Assembly (NCBI RefSeq): GCF_001698125.1
Contig: NZ_CP013854.1
Coordinates: 3,844,001 to 3,908,000 of the forward strand
Direction: 5' to 3'
DNA: 64,000 nt
From: Pseudonocardia sp. HH130630-07
Lineage (GTDB): Bacteria; Actinomycetota; Actinomycetes; Mycobacteriales; Pseudonocardiaceae
A model generated the notes under the pieces. It did not search any database. It was not told the origin of the DNA and worked only from the letters and a program-made list of their open reading frames with translations. A program made the position numbers and the translations under genes. Numbering within the stretch: position 1 is the stretch's first letter; the number at the start of each line of letters is the position of its first letter. Positions 8,768 to 17,001 of this stretch are shown here, one piece after another.

Positions 8768-9232
8768 ATGTGCGCAGAACAGCCGGGGGAGTTCGCGGTC
8801 CGGATCGGTGTCCGGAGCTACGAGGCCGACGTGAACGGGCACGTCAACCACGCCGTCTACCACCAGTACGCGGAGCACGCCCGAATGGAGCACCTGCGTG
8901 CGGCCGGACTGTCCCAGCCGGTGCTCGACGACGCCGGTCTGACGGTCGTCCTGCTCTCCACGACCGTCCACTTCCGCGCCGAACTGCGGGTCGGCGAGCA
9001 GGTGGAGATCGACTCCGCGATCAGCTTCACCGATCGCAAGCCGTTCACCATGCGTCACCGGATCGTCCGGGTGGCCGACTCCTCGGGCGCTCCCGCCGAG
9101 GTCGTGGCCGCCGAGGCCGAGTGCCTGATGGGCGTCCTGGACGTCGCGACCCGGCGCCTGGTGGCCGACCCGCGCCGCCGGCTCGCCTCGGTGGCGGCCG
9201 ACGCGCGGCTGCTGGGGCCGGCCCCCGGCTGA
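8768..9232 (+). CDS. Acyl-CoA thioesterase, hotdog (4HBT/YbgC-like) family
   Basis: A 154-residue hotdog-fold protein. The N-terminal block YEADVNGHVNHAVYHQYAEHARMEHLR matches the 4-hydroxybenzoyl-CoA-thioesterase family, in which the Asp (here in EADVNGHVNH) is catalytic. The STTVHFRAELRVGEQVEIDS strand and the AEAECLMGVLD strand complete the single domain. The start ATG at 8768 gives MCAEQPGEFAVRIGVR. It stands alone, divergent from the STAS gene. It probably hydrolyses a cytosolic acyl-CoA; the substrate cannot be read from the sequence. Confidence 0.85.
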   Translation: MCAEQPGEFAVRIGVRSYEADVNGHVNHAVYHQYAEHARMEHLRAAGLSQPVLDDAGLTVVLLSTTVHFRAELRVGEQVEIDSAISFTDRKPFTMRHRIVRVADSSGAPAEVVAAEAECLMGVLDVATRRLVADPRRRLASVAADARLLGPAPG

Positions 9233-9247
9233 CCGGTGGCGCGACGA

Positions 9248-10588
9248 TCAGGTCCGGAGCTGCGGGCTCCCGGTCTCGGAGGTCTCGCCCGCCGGCCGGG
9301 CCGGCTCGGTGACGGCGAACGATCCGGTGCCGGTCGTCCGCGGGTGACCCGGCACGGTGGAGGCCGGCTCGATGCCGACCAGCGGCGGTACCGCGCCCCC
9401 GGCCCGGCGCACCGCGCGCCGGGACTGCAGGTAGGCCCGCGGGCCGTTCAGCAGGCCACGGGCCCGGGCCTGGTCGGCGTCGGCCGGCATGGCGTCGCCG
9501 GCGCCGGCCTCGCGGGCGGAGATGTGGCGCAGGCGGGCGACGGCGGCGGGCAGGCGGCGCAGGGCGACGGTGCGGCCCTGGGGGGAGAGGGCGACCTTGG
9601 CGAGGAAGCTGCCGAGGCCGACGGCGTAGCCCTCGAGCTGGGTGCGCAGGGCGGCGGCGTCGGGGCGGTGGTGGTGCCAGAGGTAGGCGCCGGGGGCGTA
9701 GCCGAGGGTGTGTCCGGCGAGGATGAGCCGGACGAGGAACTCGCCGTCCTCGCCGCCGTGGGTGGGGGTGCCGGGGCCCATGGCTTCGTCGAAGCCGCCG
9801 ACGGAGCGGGCGGCGGTGGCGCGGACGGCGAGGTTGGCGCCGATGCCGAGCAGGCCGGGGGCGAAGGGGAAGATCGGGGAGTCGGTGGGGGGGTTGGCCA
9901 TGGAGAAGCGGCGGGTGGTGAAGCCCTTGTTCCAGGCGAGTGCGATGTCGGCGGCGCGTTCTTCGCCGCTGCCGAGGCGGGCGGCGAGGACGGGGCCGGA
10001 CAGGCAGGCGAGTTCGGGGTCGGTGGCGAAGGCTCCGGCGATGCGGGAGGCCCAGGCGGGGTCGACCTCGGTGTCGTCGTCGGTGAAGGCGACGAGGTCG
10101 GTGCGGGCTTCGGCGAGTCCGCGGTTGCGTCCGACGCTGGCGCCGCGGCGGGGTTCGCGGACGTAGCGCACGCGGGGTGATGCGGTGGCGGTGACCGCGT
10201 GCTGGGTGCGTTCGTCGTCGGGGTCGTTGTCGACGACGATGACCGACAGGTCGGGGTGGTCGGAGGCGAGGACGGCGCGCAGGCAGCGGGCGAGCGAGTC
10301 GGGCCGGTTACGGGTCGCGATGACGACGGTGACCGGGTCCGACGCGACCGGCGCCCGCTGCACCAGCTCCGGAGGCCCGAGCGTGATCATGGCGGCGTCC
10401 AGCTCGGCCGCGGTCGCCCGTCCGTCGGTCAGCGCGACGGTGATCTGGCCCTGCGGGGTGCCGCCGACGGTCACCAGCAGCCGGGCCGCCCCGTAGCCGG
10501 GCGCGACGCGCAGGTCACGGGTCGGTGCGAGCCGGTCGAGCTCGCCCACCCAGGTCGCGACGTCGGCCATCGCACACTGCTGTGACAT
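9248..10588 (-). CDS. Family 2 glycosyltransferase
   Basis: A protein of about 446 residues. After about 100 N-terminal residues of unknown fold comes a GT-A domain: VTVVIATRNRPDSLARCLRAVL, then IVVDNDPDD, GASVGRNRGLAEA, LVAFTDDDTEVDP (the metal-binding DxD region) and THGGEDGEFLVRL (base region), as in inverting GT2 enzymes. No membrane segment is obvious. Sugar donor and acceptor are unknown. Starts at 10588 (MSQQCAM) or 10570 (MADVATW) are both possible. The segment from about 9530 to 10180 uses almost only C-ending codons (GCC, CGC, CTC, GGC), unlike the rest of the gene and its neighbours, suggesting a mosaic origin. Confidence 0.85.
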   Translation of the reverse strand: MSQQCAMADVATWVGELDRLAPTRDLRVAPGYGAARLLVTVGGTPQGQITVALTDGRATAAELDAAMITLGPPELVQRAPVASDPVTVVIATRNRPDSLARCLRAVLASDHPDLSVIVVDNDPDDERTQHAVTATASPRVRYVREPRRGASVGRNRGLAEARTDLVAFTDDDTEVDPAWASRIAGAFATDPELACLSGPVLAARLGSGEERAADIALAWNKGFTTRRFSMANPPTDSPIFPFAPGLLGIGANLAVRATAARSVGGFDEAMGPGTPTHGGEDGEFLVRLILAGHTLGYAPGAYLWHHHRPDAAALRTQLEGYAVGLGSFLAKVALSPQGRTVALRRLPAAVARLRHISAREAGAGDAMPADADQARARGLLNGPRAYLQSRRAVRRAGGAVPPLVGIEPASTVPGHPRTTGTGSFAVTEPARPAGETSETGSPQLRT

Positions 10589-11006
10589 GAGGACAGTGTC
10601 GTCCACGCGCCCTGAGATCACACTGAGAGTGCTCTTACGTCACAGCCTGGTGACGCAGCGTCAACAGCGACGAACGGTTCACCGCTCCGGTGCCGGGCCT
10701 GCCCTCCGGCCCAGGTGGGAGGCCCGCGACGGCGTGCGATCGGCACCCGACGCCCGATCGGCGGTCACTCGTCGACTCGACGAACGCGTGCGCAGCGGCG
10801 GGGACACGCCGTGTCCCGGTCGATGGTCGGCGTGTCCGGTGCGGCCGGCGGCCACGATCGGGTGACAAGGTGCGGGCGGTGCGGTCGCGCGGGGCCCCGA
10901 CCCGGTGCGGGAGTGGTCACGCTTCACCCCGGGGGGTGACGGACCGGCCGGTGCCGGGGTCCCGCGGCGGCACGCCGGGATCGCGGCGCGCGGGTAGGTT
11001 CGGATC
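10589..11006. other. Intergenic region with two perfect palindromes
   Basis: The 418 bases between the divergent glycosyltransferase and cinA genes show no convincing gene. They contain TCGTCGA-C-TCGACGA at 10769-10783 and GGGACAC-GCC-GTGTCCC at 10801-10817, about 30 bases apart, which could be protein-binding sites. The remainder presumably holds the promoters of both genes. Confidence 0.4.
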
Positions 11007-12278
11007 ATGAGCGAGCGCCGTCCCACCGCGTCCGTCCTGGTCACCGGCAGCGAGCTGCTGACCGGCCACGTCGCCGACGCGAACGGCCCGTTCACGGCCC
11101 GTTCGCTCACCGACCTGGGGTTCGCGGTCCGCCGGGTGCTGCTCGTCGGTGACCGGCCGGACGACCTGCGTGCGGCCCTGGAGCACGTCGCCGACGACGA
11201 TCTCGTCGTCACCTCCGGTGGTCTCGGGCCGACCGCGGACGACCTGACCGCCGAGGTCGTCGCCGAGTTCGCCGGGGCCCCGATGGAGCCCGACGCCGCG
11301 CTGCAGGAGCGGATCCACGCCCGGGTGGCCGGATGGGCGTCGCGGGCGGGCTGGGACGGCCCCGCGCTCGACGCCGCCACGGCGAAGCAGGCCCGGGTGC
11401 CGCACGGGGCGAGCGTGCTGGAACCGGTCGGGACCGCGCCGGGACTCGTGGTGGGCCGGGCGGGCGGGCCGCTGGTCGTCGTCCTCCCGGGGCCGCCGCG
11501 CGAGCTGACCGGGATGTGGCCGGCCGCGCTGGCGTCCGGGCCCGTCGCCGAGCTGCTTGCCCGGGTCCCGCAGGCCGAACCGGTCCTGCTGCGGTTCGCC
11601 GGGCTGCCCGAGTCGGAGATCGCCGAGACCCTGCGCGGGATCGGCGCCGAGCTGGACCTGTCCCGGGTCGAGGTCACGACCTGCCTGCGCCGGTCCGAGC
11701 TGGAGGTCGACCTGCGGCCGCTGCCCGGCGCGGAGCGGGTCGCCGCGGACCTGGCGGAGCGGATCGTCGGGCGGCACCGCCGGGCACTGCTCAGCGCCGA
11801 CGGCCGCAGCACCGACGAGCTGCTCGCGGAGGCGCTGACCGGCCGCGGATGGACGGTGGCGACCGGGGAGTCGTGCACCGGCGGGCTGCTGGCCGGGCGG
11901 CTCGTGGACCGGGCCGGGTCCTCGGCCTACGTGGCCGGCGGGGTCGTGGCGTACTCCGACGCGGCGAAGACCGCGCTGCTGGACGTGCCCGCCGCGCTGA
12001 TCGCCGAACACGGCGCGGTGTCACCCGAGGTGGCCAGGGCGCTCGCCGACGGGGCCCGCGCGCGCTTCGGCGCCGACGTCGGCGTCGGGATCACCGGGGT
12101 CGCCGGGCCCGGGGGCGGGACCGAGGCCAAACCGGTCGGCTACGTCTGCTTCTGCGTCACGACGTCCGACGGGCAGGTGCTCGCCCGCGCCCCGCGACTG
12201 TCCGGCGGCCGCACCGACGTCCGGGAGCGTTCCGTGGACCTGGCGATGCACCTGCTGCTGCGCGCCGCAACCCCCTGA
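11007..12278 (+). CDS. cinA: CinA family protein (molybdopterin-binding-like plus NMN amidohydrolase domain)
   Basis: A 423-residue two-domain protein. The N-terminal half is a MoCF/COG1058 domain (ASVLVTGSELLTGHVADANG, VVTSGGLGPTADDLTAEVVAE, VVVLPGPPRELTGMW). The C-terminal half is the CinA domain (VATGESCTGGLLAGRLVDRAGSSAYVAGGVVAYS, GAVSPEVARALADGAR, VGITGVAGPGGGT), whose family includes nicotinamide-nucleotide amidohydrolases that recycle NMN. Both domains look intact. The ATG start at 11007 is the obvious one. A strong hairpin 4 bases past the stop ends the unit. Confidence 0.93.
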   Translation: MSERRPTASVLVTGSELLTGHVADANGPFTARSLTDLGFAVRRVLLVGDRPDDLRAALEHVADDDLVVTSGGLGPTADDLTAEVVAEFAGAPMEPDAALQERIHARVAGWASRAGWDGPALDAATAKQARVPHGASVLEPVGTAPGLVVGRAGGPLVVVLPGPPRELTGMWPAALASGPVAELLARVPQAEPVLLRFAGLPESEIAETLRGIGAELDLSRVEVTTCLRRSELEVDLRPLPGAERVAADLAERIVGRHRRALLSADGRSTDELLAEALTGRGWTVATGESCTGGLLAGRLVDRAGSSAYVAGGVVAYSDAAKTALLDVPAALIAEHGAVSPEVARALADGARARFGADVGVGITGVAGPGGGTEAKPVGYVCFCVTTSDGQVLARAPRLSGGRTDVRERSVDLAMHLLLRAATP

Positions 12279-12281
12279 ATG

Positions 12282-12330
12282 CACTCATGGAGCAAAAGCC
12301 CGGTCCGGCCGGGCTTCTGCTCCATGAGTG
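12282..12330. terminator. Long hairpin terminator between cinA and sodA
   Basis: Arms of 22 bases (12282-12303 and 12309-12330) pair with a single mismatch around a 5-base loop. It lies between the converging cinA and superoxide dismutase genes and can serve both. Its outer arm CACTCATGGAGC/GCTCCATGAGTG recurs in the hairpin at 24006-24052. Confidence 0.85.
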
Positions 12331-12364
12331 AGAACGCCGCGGGGTGCGCGGGCGCGGGGGTGGG

Positions 12365-12964
12365 TCAGGCCTTCGCCGCGGCGAGGCGCTCGGCCGCGTC
12401 GGCCCAGTTGACGACGTTCCACCAGGCCTTGACGTAGTCCGGCTTCACGTTCTTGTACTGCAGGTAGAAGGCGTGCTCCCACATGTCGAGCAGGACGATC
12501 GGGGTCTGCCCGGCCGGGAGCTGGGACTGCTGGTCGTAGAGCTGGTGGATCAGCAGCTTCTGCCCGAGCTGGTCGTAGCCCAGGATGGCCCAGCCGGAGC
12601 CCTGGATGGTGGTGGCTGCGGCGGTGAAGTGGGCCTGGAACGCGTCGAAGGAGCCGAAGTCGGCGTCGATCGCGGCGGCCAGGTCACCGGTGGGCTTGTC
12701 GCCGCCGTCCGGGGAGAGGTTCTTCCAGAAGGCGGTGTGGTTGACGTGGCCGCCGAGGTTGAACGCGAGGGTCTTCTCCAGGCCGACGATCGCGCCGAAG
12801 TCGTTCTTCTCGCGGGCCTCGGCCAGCTTGTCCAGGGTGCCGTTGAGGCCCTGGACGTAGGTGTTGTGGTGCTTGGAGTGGTGCAGCTCCATGATCTCCG
12901 GCGCGATGTGCGGGGCGAGCGCGTTGTAGTCGTAGGGCAGATCCGGGAGCGTGTACTGGGCCAT
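12365..12964 (-). CDS. Superoxide dismutase, Fe/Mn type
   Basis: A 199-residue cytosolic-looking protein without a signal peptide: [20 protein letters not shown] and [16 protein letters not shown] (first metal His), [13 protein letters not shown] (second His), then [15 protein letters not shown] with the metal Asp and His. It dismutates superoxide to oxygen and peroxide. Mn versus Fe preference cannot be fixed by eye, though actinobacterial members of this type are usually Mn/Fe SodA. A GAGGAGG ribosome-binding site lies 11 bases upstream of the ATG. It converges on cinA with the shared hairpin terminator. Confidence 0.95.
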   Translation of the reverse strand: MAQYTLPDLPYDYNALAPHIAPEIMELHHSKHHNTYVQGLNGTLDKLAEAREKNDFGAIVGLEKTLAFNLGGHVNHTAFWKNLSPDGGDKPTGDLAAAIDADFGSFDAFQAHFTAAATTIQGSGWAILGYDQLGQKLLIHQLYDQQSQLPAGQTPIVLLDMWEHAFYLQYKNVKPDYVKAWWNVVNWADAAERLAAAKA

Positions 12965-13110
12965 CGGTTGTCTCCGACCTCCTCGGTCATTTCACAGCGT
13001 GGCGGTCGGCCACGCACGAACACGTGCACTATCTCGCAACGGCTCCGTACCCGCGACGGAGCCGCGCCATGCGTGGACGCGACACAGGCCACCGCCACCG
13101 GGCGGTCCGG

Positions 13111-13671
13111 TCATCCGAGCAGGTCGAGCATCCGCCGGACGGTGCGCCAGTTCCGCGCGGTACCGCCGCCGTCCGCCGCCGCCGCGGTCCGGGCGGAGAG
13201 CCGGGAGCCCAGTTCGCTGCGGCCGATCCCGTCGGGCAGGTGCAGGTAGACGACCCGCCCGACGACGACCGCCGCCCCCGGCCCGCCCCGCCGGCGCTCC
13301 GCCTCCAGCGCGGCCGCCAGCCGGGCCAGTTCGGCCTCGTCCGGCGGCGCGGCACGGAACACCGCGTGCAGCTGCTTCGGGTCGGTGACCTCACCGAACG
13401 GGTTCGCCGCGACCGCGGCCGCGTACTCGGCCCGGTCGAACGCGACCACCGGGCGCGGCACCCCGAGGTCCTCGCGCAGGGCTTCGGCGACGGTGACCCC
13501 CACCCGGTCCGGGTCGGGCTCGGAGCTGGTCAGGGCCACGTTGCCGGACTGGATGTAGGTGACGACGTCGGTGAACCCGCGGTCGCCGAGCACCCGGCGC
13601 AGCTCGGCCATGGCGACGCTGCTCGTCCCGCCGACGTTGATCCCGCGCAGCAGCGCGACGTGGGTGCGCAC
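13111..13671 (-). CDS. DUF1697 family protein
   Basis: A 186-residue protein of the DUF1697 family, recognised by the N-terminal HVALLRGINVGG, the central VVTYIQSGNVAL and the C-terminal RNWRTVRRMLDL. The family has no established biochemical function; it is common in soil actinobacteria. A GTG at 13671 is the most likely start because the conserved block begins four residues later. It is the last gene of a probable three-gene unit with the acetyltransferase and epoxide hydrolase genes. Confidence 0.88.
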   Translation of the reverse strand: MRTHVALLRGINVGGTSSVAMAELRRVLGDRGFTDVVTYIQSGNVALTSSEPDPDRVGVTVAEALREDLGVPRPVVAFDRAEYAAAVAANPFGEVTDPKQLHAVFRAAPPDEAELARLAAALEAERRRGGPGAAVVVGRVVYLHLPDGIGRSELGSRLSARTAAAADGGGTARNWRTVRRMLDLLG

Positions 13672-13712
13672 GACGTGATGGTGCCCGACGGCGCGTCCGC
13701 CCGGTAGCCGGT

Positions 13713-14192
13713 TCAGGCCCCGCCCGGCGGCAGCGGCGCGCGCATCGCCGGGAACGTGACGGTGCGGAACCCCGCGGCGTCGTACAGCGAGTGGCCCTCC
13801 GCCGTCGCCATCAGCTCCGCCCGCCCGGCCCCGGTCGTGGCGGACCACTCGACGACCGCCGTGAACGCGGCCCGGGCGTGCCCCCGGCGGCGGAAGCCCG
13901 GGTCGGTGCACACGTTGCTGATCAGCACGTCCCCGCCGCCCGGTGCCGACGGCGCCGGCGCGGAGTCCCGGACCGCGCCCATCGCCGTCGCGACCACCCT
14001 CCCGCCGACCTCGACGACGACGATGCGGACCCGGGGGTCGTCGAGCCGGTCGGTGAACCACCGGGCCGCCGCGGCCCGCCAGCCGGGGGCGTCGTGGTCC
14101 GGGCTCCCCATCGCCCGGAACATCTCGGCGCGCAGCCGGACCAGGTCGGCGACGTCGCCCGTGGTGGCGCGCCGCAGCACCCGTGCGGTCAC
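13713..14192 (-). CDS. GNAT family N-acetyltransferase
   Basis: A 159-residue GNAT protein: VLRRATTGDVADLVRLRAEMF at the start, VRIVVVEVGGRVVATAMG on the central strands, the acetyl-CoA loop NVCTDPGFRRRGHARAAF (R/Q-x-x-G-x-G/A type) and AELMATAEGHSLYDAAGF. The GTG start overlaps the TGA stop of the epoxide hydrolase gene (GTGA), so the two are coupled. The acceptor substrate is unknown. Confidence 0.87.
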   Translation of the reverse strand: MTARVLRRATTGDVADLVRLRAEMFRAMGSPDHDAPGWRAAAARWFTDRLDDPRVRIVVVEVGGRVVATAMGAVRDSAPAPSAPGGGDVLISNVCTDPGFRRRGHARAAFTAVVEWSATTGAGRAELMATAEGHSLYDAAGFRTVTFPAMRAPLPPGGA

Positions 14193-15334
14193 GGCGTGCC
14201 GTGCGGCCGCAGCTCCCGGAAGAACGCCCGCAGCTCGTCGGCGAAGGTCTCCGGCTGCTCCAGGGAGGCGAAGTGGCCGCCGACGTCGGGCCGGGAGAAC
14301 CGGCGCAGGTCGGTGAAGCGCCGTTCCAGCCAGTGCCGGGGCAGCTTCGTCATCTCGTGCGGGAACTGGGCCACCCCGGTCGGGACGTCGACGTCGTCCA
14401 TCCGCCGCCGCGACCAGCTCTCCCAGTAGATGCGCGCCGAGGACGCCCCGGCGTCGCCCAGCCAGTACTGCATGACGTTGTCCAGCAGGCGGTCCCGGCT
14501 GACGACGTTCTCGGGGTGACCGGCGCAGTCGGTCCAGTCCCAGAACTTCTCGACGATCCAGGTGCACTGCCCGGCGGGGGAGTCGGCGAGGCCGTAGCCG
14601 AGCGTCTGCGGGCGGGTGGACTGCTCGGCCGCGTAGCCGCCGCCGTAGCGGTCGAACGCCTTCGCGAAGCGCAGGTCCTCCTTCTCCTGCGCGGTCAGCG
14701 GCTGCTGGTCCTCCTCCGGGCGCGGGGCGAGCGCCATCGTCAGGTGGATGCCGTAGAGCAGCTCCGGGGCCGCGGTGCCGAGGGCGGAGGTGACCATCGA
14801 TCCCCAGTCGCCACCCTGCGCGGCGAAGCGCCGGTACCCGAGCCGGTCCATCAGCTGGGCCCAGGCGACCGCGATCCGCTCCACGCCCCAGCCGGGCGCG
14901 GTGGGTTTGCCGGAGAAGCCGAAGCCGGGCAGCGTCGGCAGCACCACGTGGAACGCGTCCGCCGGGTCCGGCGGGTCGGTCAGCAGCGGCAGGACGTCGA
15001 GGAACTCGACGATCGAGCCCGGCCAGCCGTGCGTGAGCAGCAGCGGCATCGCCCCCGGGTGCCGCGACCGCGCGTGCAGCACGTGCACCTCGACGCTGTC
15101 GTCGCCGCCGCCGTCGAGCCCGGTCCGGTACTGCGGCCACGCGTTGATCTCGGCCTCGACCCGGCGCCAGTCGTAGCGGGTCCGCCAGTACTCGCAGAGC
15201 TCGCGGGCATAGTCCAGCGGGACGCCCTGCGTCCACCCCTCGGCGGTCGCCGGGTCCGGCCAGCGGGTGCGGGCGAGGCGCTCGCGCAGGTCGTCGAGCT
15301 CGGCCTCGGGGATCTCGATGCGGAAGTCGCGCAC
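14189..15334 (-). CDS. Epoxide hydrolase, alpha/beta fold with EHN domain
   Basis: A 381-residue protein with the N-terminal epoxide hydrolase domain (FRIEIPEAELDDLRERLARTRWPDP, YWRTRYDWRRVEAEINAWPQY) followed by an alpha/beta-hydrolase core: oxyanion motif LTHGWPGS, nucleophile Asp in AAQGGDWGSMV and catalytic His in GGHFASLEQPE. This is the microsomal-type epoxide hydrolase family, which opens epoxides to diols. The GTG start at 15334 begins directly at the conserved domain. First gene of the unit with the acetyltransferase and DUF1697 genes. Confidence 0.9.
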   Translation of the reverse strand: MRDFRIEIPEAELDDLRERLARTRWPDPATAEGWTQGVPLDYARELCEYWRTRYDWRRVEAEINAWPQYRTGLDGGGDDSVEVHVLHARSRHPGAMPLLLTHGWPGSIVEFLDVLPLLTDPPDPADAFHVVLPTLPGFGFSGKPTAPGWGVERIAVAWAQLMDRLGYRRFAAQGGDWGSMVTSALGTAAPELLYGIHLTMALAPRPEEDQQPLTAQEKEDLRFAKAFDRYGGGYAAEQSTRPQTLGYGLADSPAGQCTWIVEKFWDWTDCAGHPENVVSRDRLLDNVMQYWLGDAGASSARIYWESWSRRRMDDVDVPTGVAQFPHEMTKLPRHWLERRFTDLRRFSRPDVGGHFASLEQPETFADELRAFFRELRPHGTP

Positions 15335-15412
15335 GCCGTCACGGTGGCACGTCCGGGCCCGGGCCGTCCCGCCGCCCGCGGCATCGGAACGATCACGATG
15401 CACGCGCCGTGC

Positions 15413-16174
15413 TCACCGGGCCGCGAGCGCGCGGCTGATCCCGCGTGCCGTGGCCCGGACCACCGGTACCCAGGTGTGCGGGTTGGTCCCCGCCGCCGGG
15501 ACGACGACCGACAGCGCCGCCACGACGGTCCCGTCCGCGCCGCGCACCGGGGCGGCCACCGACAGCGACACCTGCTCGACCTGCCGGTCGGAGATGACGA
15601 AACCACCCGTGCGGACCTGAGCGAGCAGGGCGCGCACCCGGTCCGGGTCGCACACGGTGAACGGGGTGAACCGGCGCAGCGGGCGGGCGAGGACCGACGC
15701 CGTGTCGGCCGGGTCGGCGTGTGCGAGCAGCACCAGCCCGACGCCGGTGGCGGTCGAGGGCAGCCGGGACCCGGACCGGCTGCGGATGGACACCGCGTCG
15801 TGCCGGGACAGCCGCTCGACGTAGACGACCTCGGCCGGGTCGTCCGGGTCCAGCACGGCGAGCTGGACGTTGTGCCGGGTCACCTCGTGCAGGTCCTCCA
15901 GGAACGGCATCGCCGCCTCGCGCAGACCGTGGCTGGCCGGGGCGAGATGGGCGATCTCCCACAGCCGCAGCCCGATCCGGTAGCGGCCGTCGGCACCCCG
16001 TTCGAGGGCCCCGCCGGCGACGAGCTCCCCGGCGATCCGGTGCACCGTGGTCAGCGGCAGGCCGGTCCGCCGGGACAGCGCGGTCAGGCCGAGCTCGGGT
16101 GCCGCCGCGGTGAAGGCGCCCAGCACGTCGAGCACCCGGGCGGTCACCCCCGAGCGCTCCGGTCGCGACCCCAT
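15413..16174 (-). CDS. IclR family transcriptional regulator, probable regulator of pcaHG
   Basis: A 253-residue regulator. The N-terminal winged helix-turn-helix is LDVLGAFTAAAPELGLTALSRRTGLPLTTVHRIAGELVAGGALE, and the C-terminal effector domain has RYRIGLRLWEIAHLA, VQLAVLD and SLSVAAPVRGADG, as in IclR. It is divergent from pcaHG with a 19-bp palindrome in the 104-base gap. Family members of this arrangement (PcaR/PcaU/PobR type) respond to protocatechuate-pathway intermediates; that role here is inferred from position. Confidence 0.88.
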   Translation of the reverse strand: MGSRPERSGVTARVLDVLGAFTAAAPELGLTALSRRTGLPLTTVHRIAGELVAGGALERGADGRYRIGLRLWEIAHLAPASHGLREAAMPFLEDLHEVTRHNVQLAVLDPDDPAEVVYVERLSRHDAVSIRSRSGSRLPSTATGVGLVLLAHADPADTASVLARPLRRFTPFTVCDPDRVRALLAQVRTGGFVISDRQVEQVSLSVAAPVRGADGTVVAALSVVVPAAGTNPHTWVPVVRATARGISRALAAR

Positions 16175-16184
16175 GACCCGGCAT

Positions 16185-16203
16185 CCTTCCGCAGAGCGGA
16201 AGG
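16185..16203. promoter_or_regulatory. Palindromic operator candidate between the IclR gene and pcaHG
   Basis: CCTTCCGC-AGA-GCGGAAGG, a perfect 8+3+8 inverted repeat, lies 11 bases upstream of the IclR start and 76 bases upstream of pcaH. It is the only strong symmetric site in the gap, suiting an IclR dimer that controls both directions. Confidence 0.6.
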
Positions 16204-16278
16204 TTCGTCGATGCTCCCGTCCGGGCTCGGGGACAGTGCGGGGGCACCGCTGCACCCGCGACCACGAGAGGCCCGACG

Positions 16279-17001
16279 ATGACGTCCCCGCCCACCGCCC
16301 GGCCGTCCGGTTATCACCCGGTCGCCGCGGCGACGCACCCCCCGCTGCTGTCACCCGGGTACCGGAGCACCACCGTGCGGGCCCCCGCCGAGCAGCCGGT
16401 GATCCTCCCGCACCGGCTCACCGAGGTCACCGGACCGCTGCTGACCGGCCCGCTCCGCCCCGGCGACGACGACCTGACGATCGGCGAGCACGGCGAGGCG
16501 CAGGGCCAGCGGATCGTGGTCACCGGCCGGGTGCGCGACTCCGACGGCCGGCCCGTCCCGGACACCCTGGTCGAGGTCTGGCAGGCCAACGCGGCCGGGC
16601 GGTACGCGCACTCCTGGGACACCTGGCCGGCCCCGCTCGACCCGAACTTCACCGGCGGCGGGCGCGTCCTGACCGACGCGCACGGCGACTACACCTTCAC
16701 CACGATCCGGCCCGGCGCCTACCCGTGGGGCAACCACCACAACGCGTGGCGGCCGGCGCACATCCACTTCTCGCTGTTCGGCCGGGCCTTCACCCAGCGC
16801 CTGGTGACCCAGATGTACTTCCCCGACGACCCGCTGTTCGCCCAGGACCCGATCTACAACTCGGTGCCCGAGCAGGCCCGCGAGCGGCTCGTCTCGGCGT
16901 TCGACCTGGCGGCGACCCGGCCGGAGTGGGCGCTCGCGTACCGGTTCGACATCGTGCTGCGCGGCCGGGAGCAGACGCCGTTCGAGGAGGCGCACGCATG
17001 A
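16279..17001 (+). CDS. pcaH: Protocatechuate 3,4-dioxygenase beta subunit
   Basis: A 240-residue intradiol dioxygenase subunit. The four iron ligands are recognisable: Tyr in WQANAAGRYAHSW, Tyr in RPGAYPWGNHHNAW and the His pair in WRPAHIHFSLFG. With PcaG it cleaves protocatechuate between its hydroxyls to beta-carboxy-cis,cis-muconate in the beta-ketoadipate pathway. The GYHP and YRSTTVRAP segments near the N-terminus are typical of beta subunits. It overlaps pcaG by 4 bases (ATGA). Other pca genes are not in the window. Confidence 0.95.
   Translation: MTSPPTARPSGYHPVAAATHPPLLSPGYRSTTVRAPAEQPVILPHRLTEVTGPLLTGPLRPGDDDLTIGEHGEAQGQRIVVTGRVRDSDGRPVPDTLVEVWQANAAGRYAHSWDTWPAPLDPNFTGGGRVLTDAHGDYTFTTIRPGAYPWGNHHNAWRPAHIHFSLFGRAFTQRLVTQMYFPDDPLFAQDPIYNSVPEQARERLVSAFDLAATRPEWALAYRFDIVLRGREQTPFEEAHA

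Noticed and set aside
10587..10868. Short open frames on both strands in the glycosyltransferase-cinA gap
   Set aside because: No ribosome-binding site or recognisable motif, and composition typical of non-coding high-GC sequence; the palindromes there suggest regulatory DNA instead.
13024..13707. Plus-strand frames opposite the DUF1697 gene
   Set aside because: They are shadows of the minus-strand gene, which has recognisable DUF1697 motifs; the opposite frames have none.
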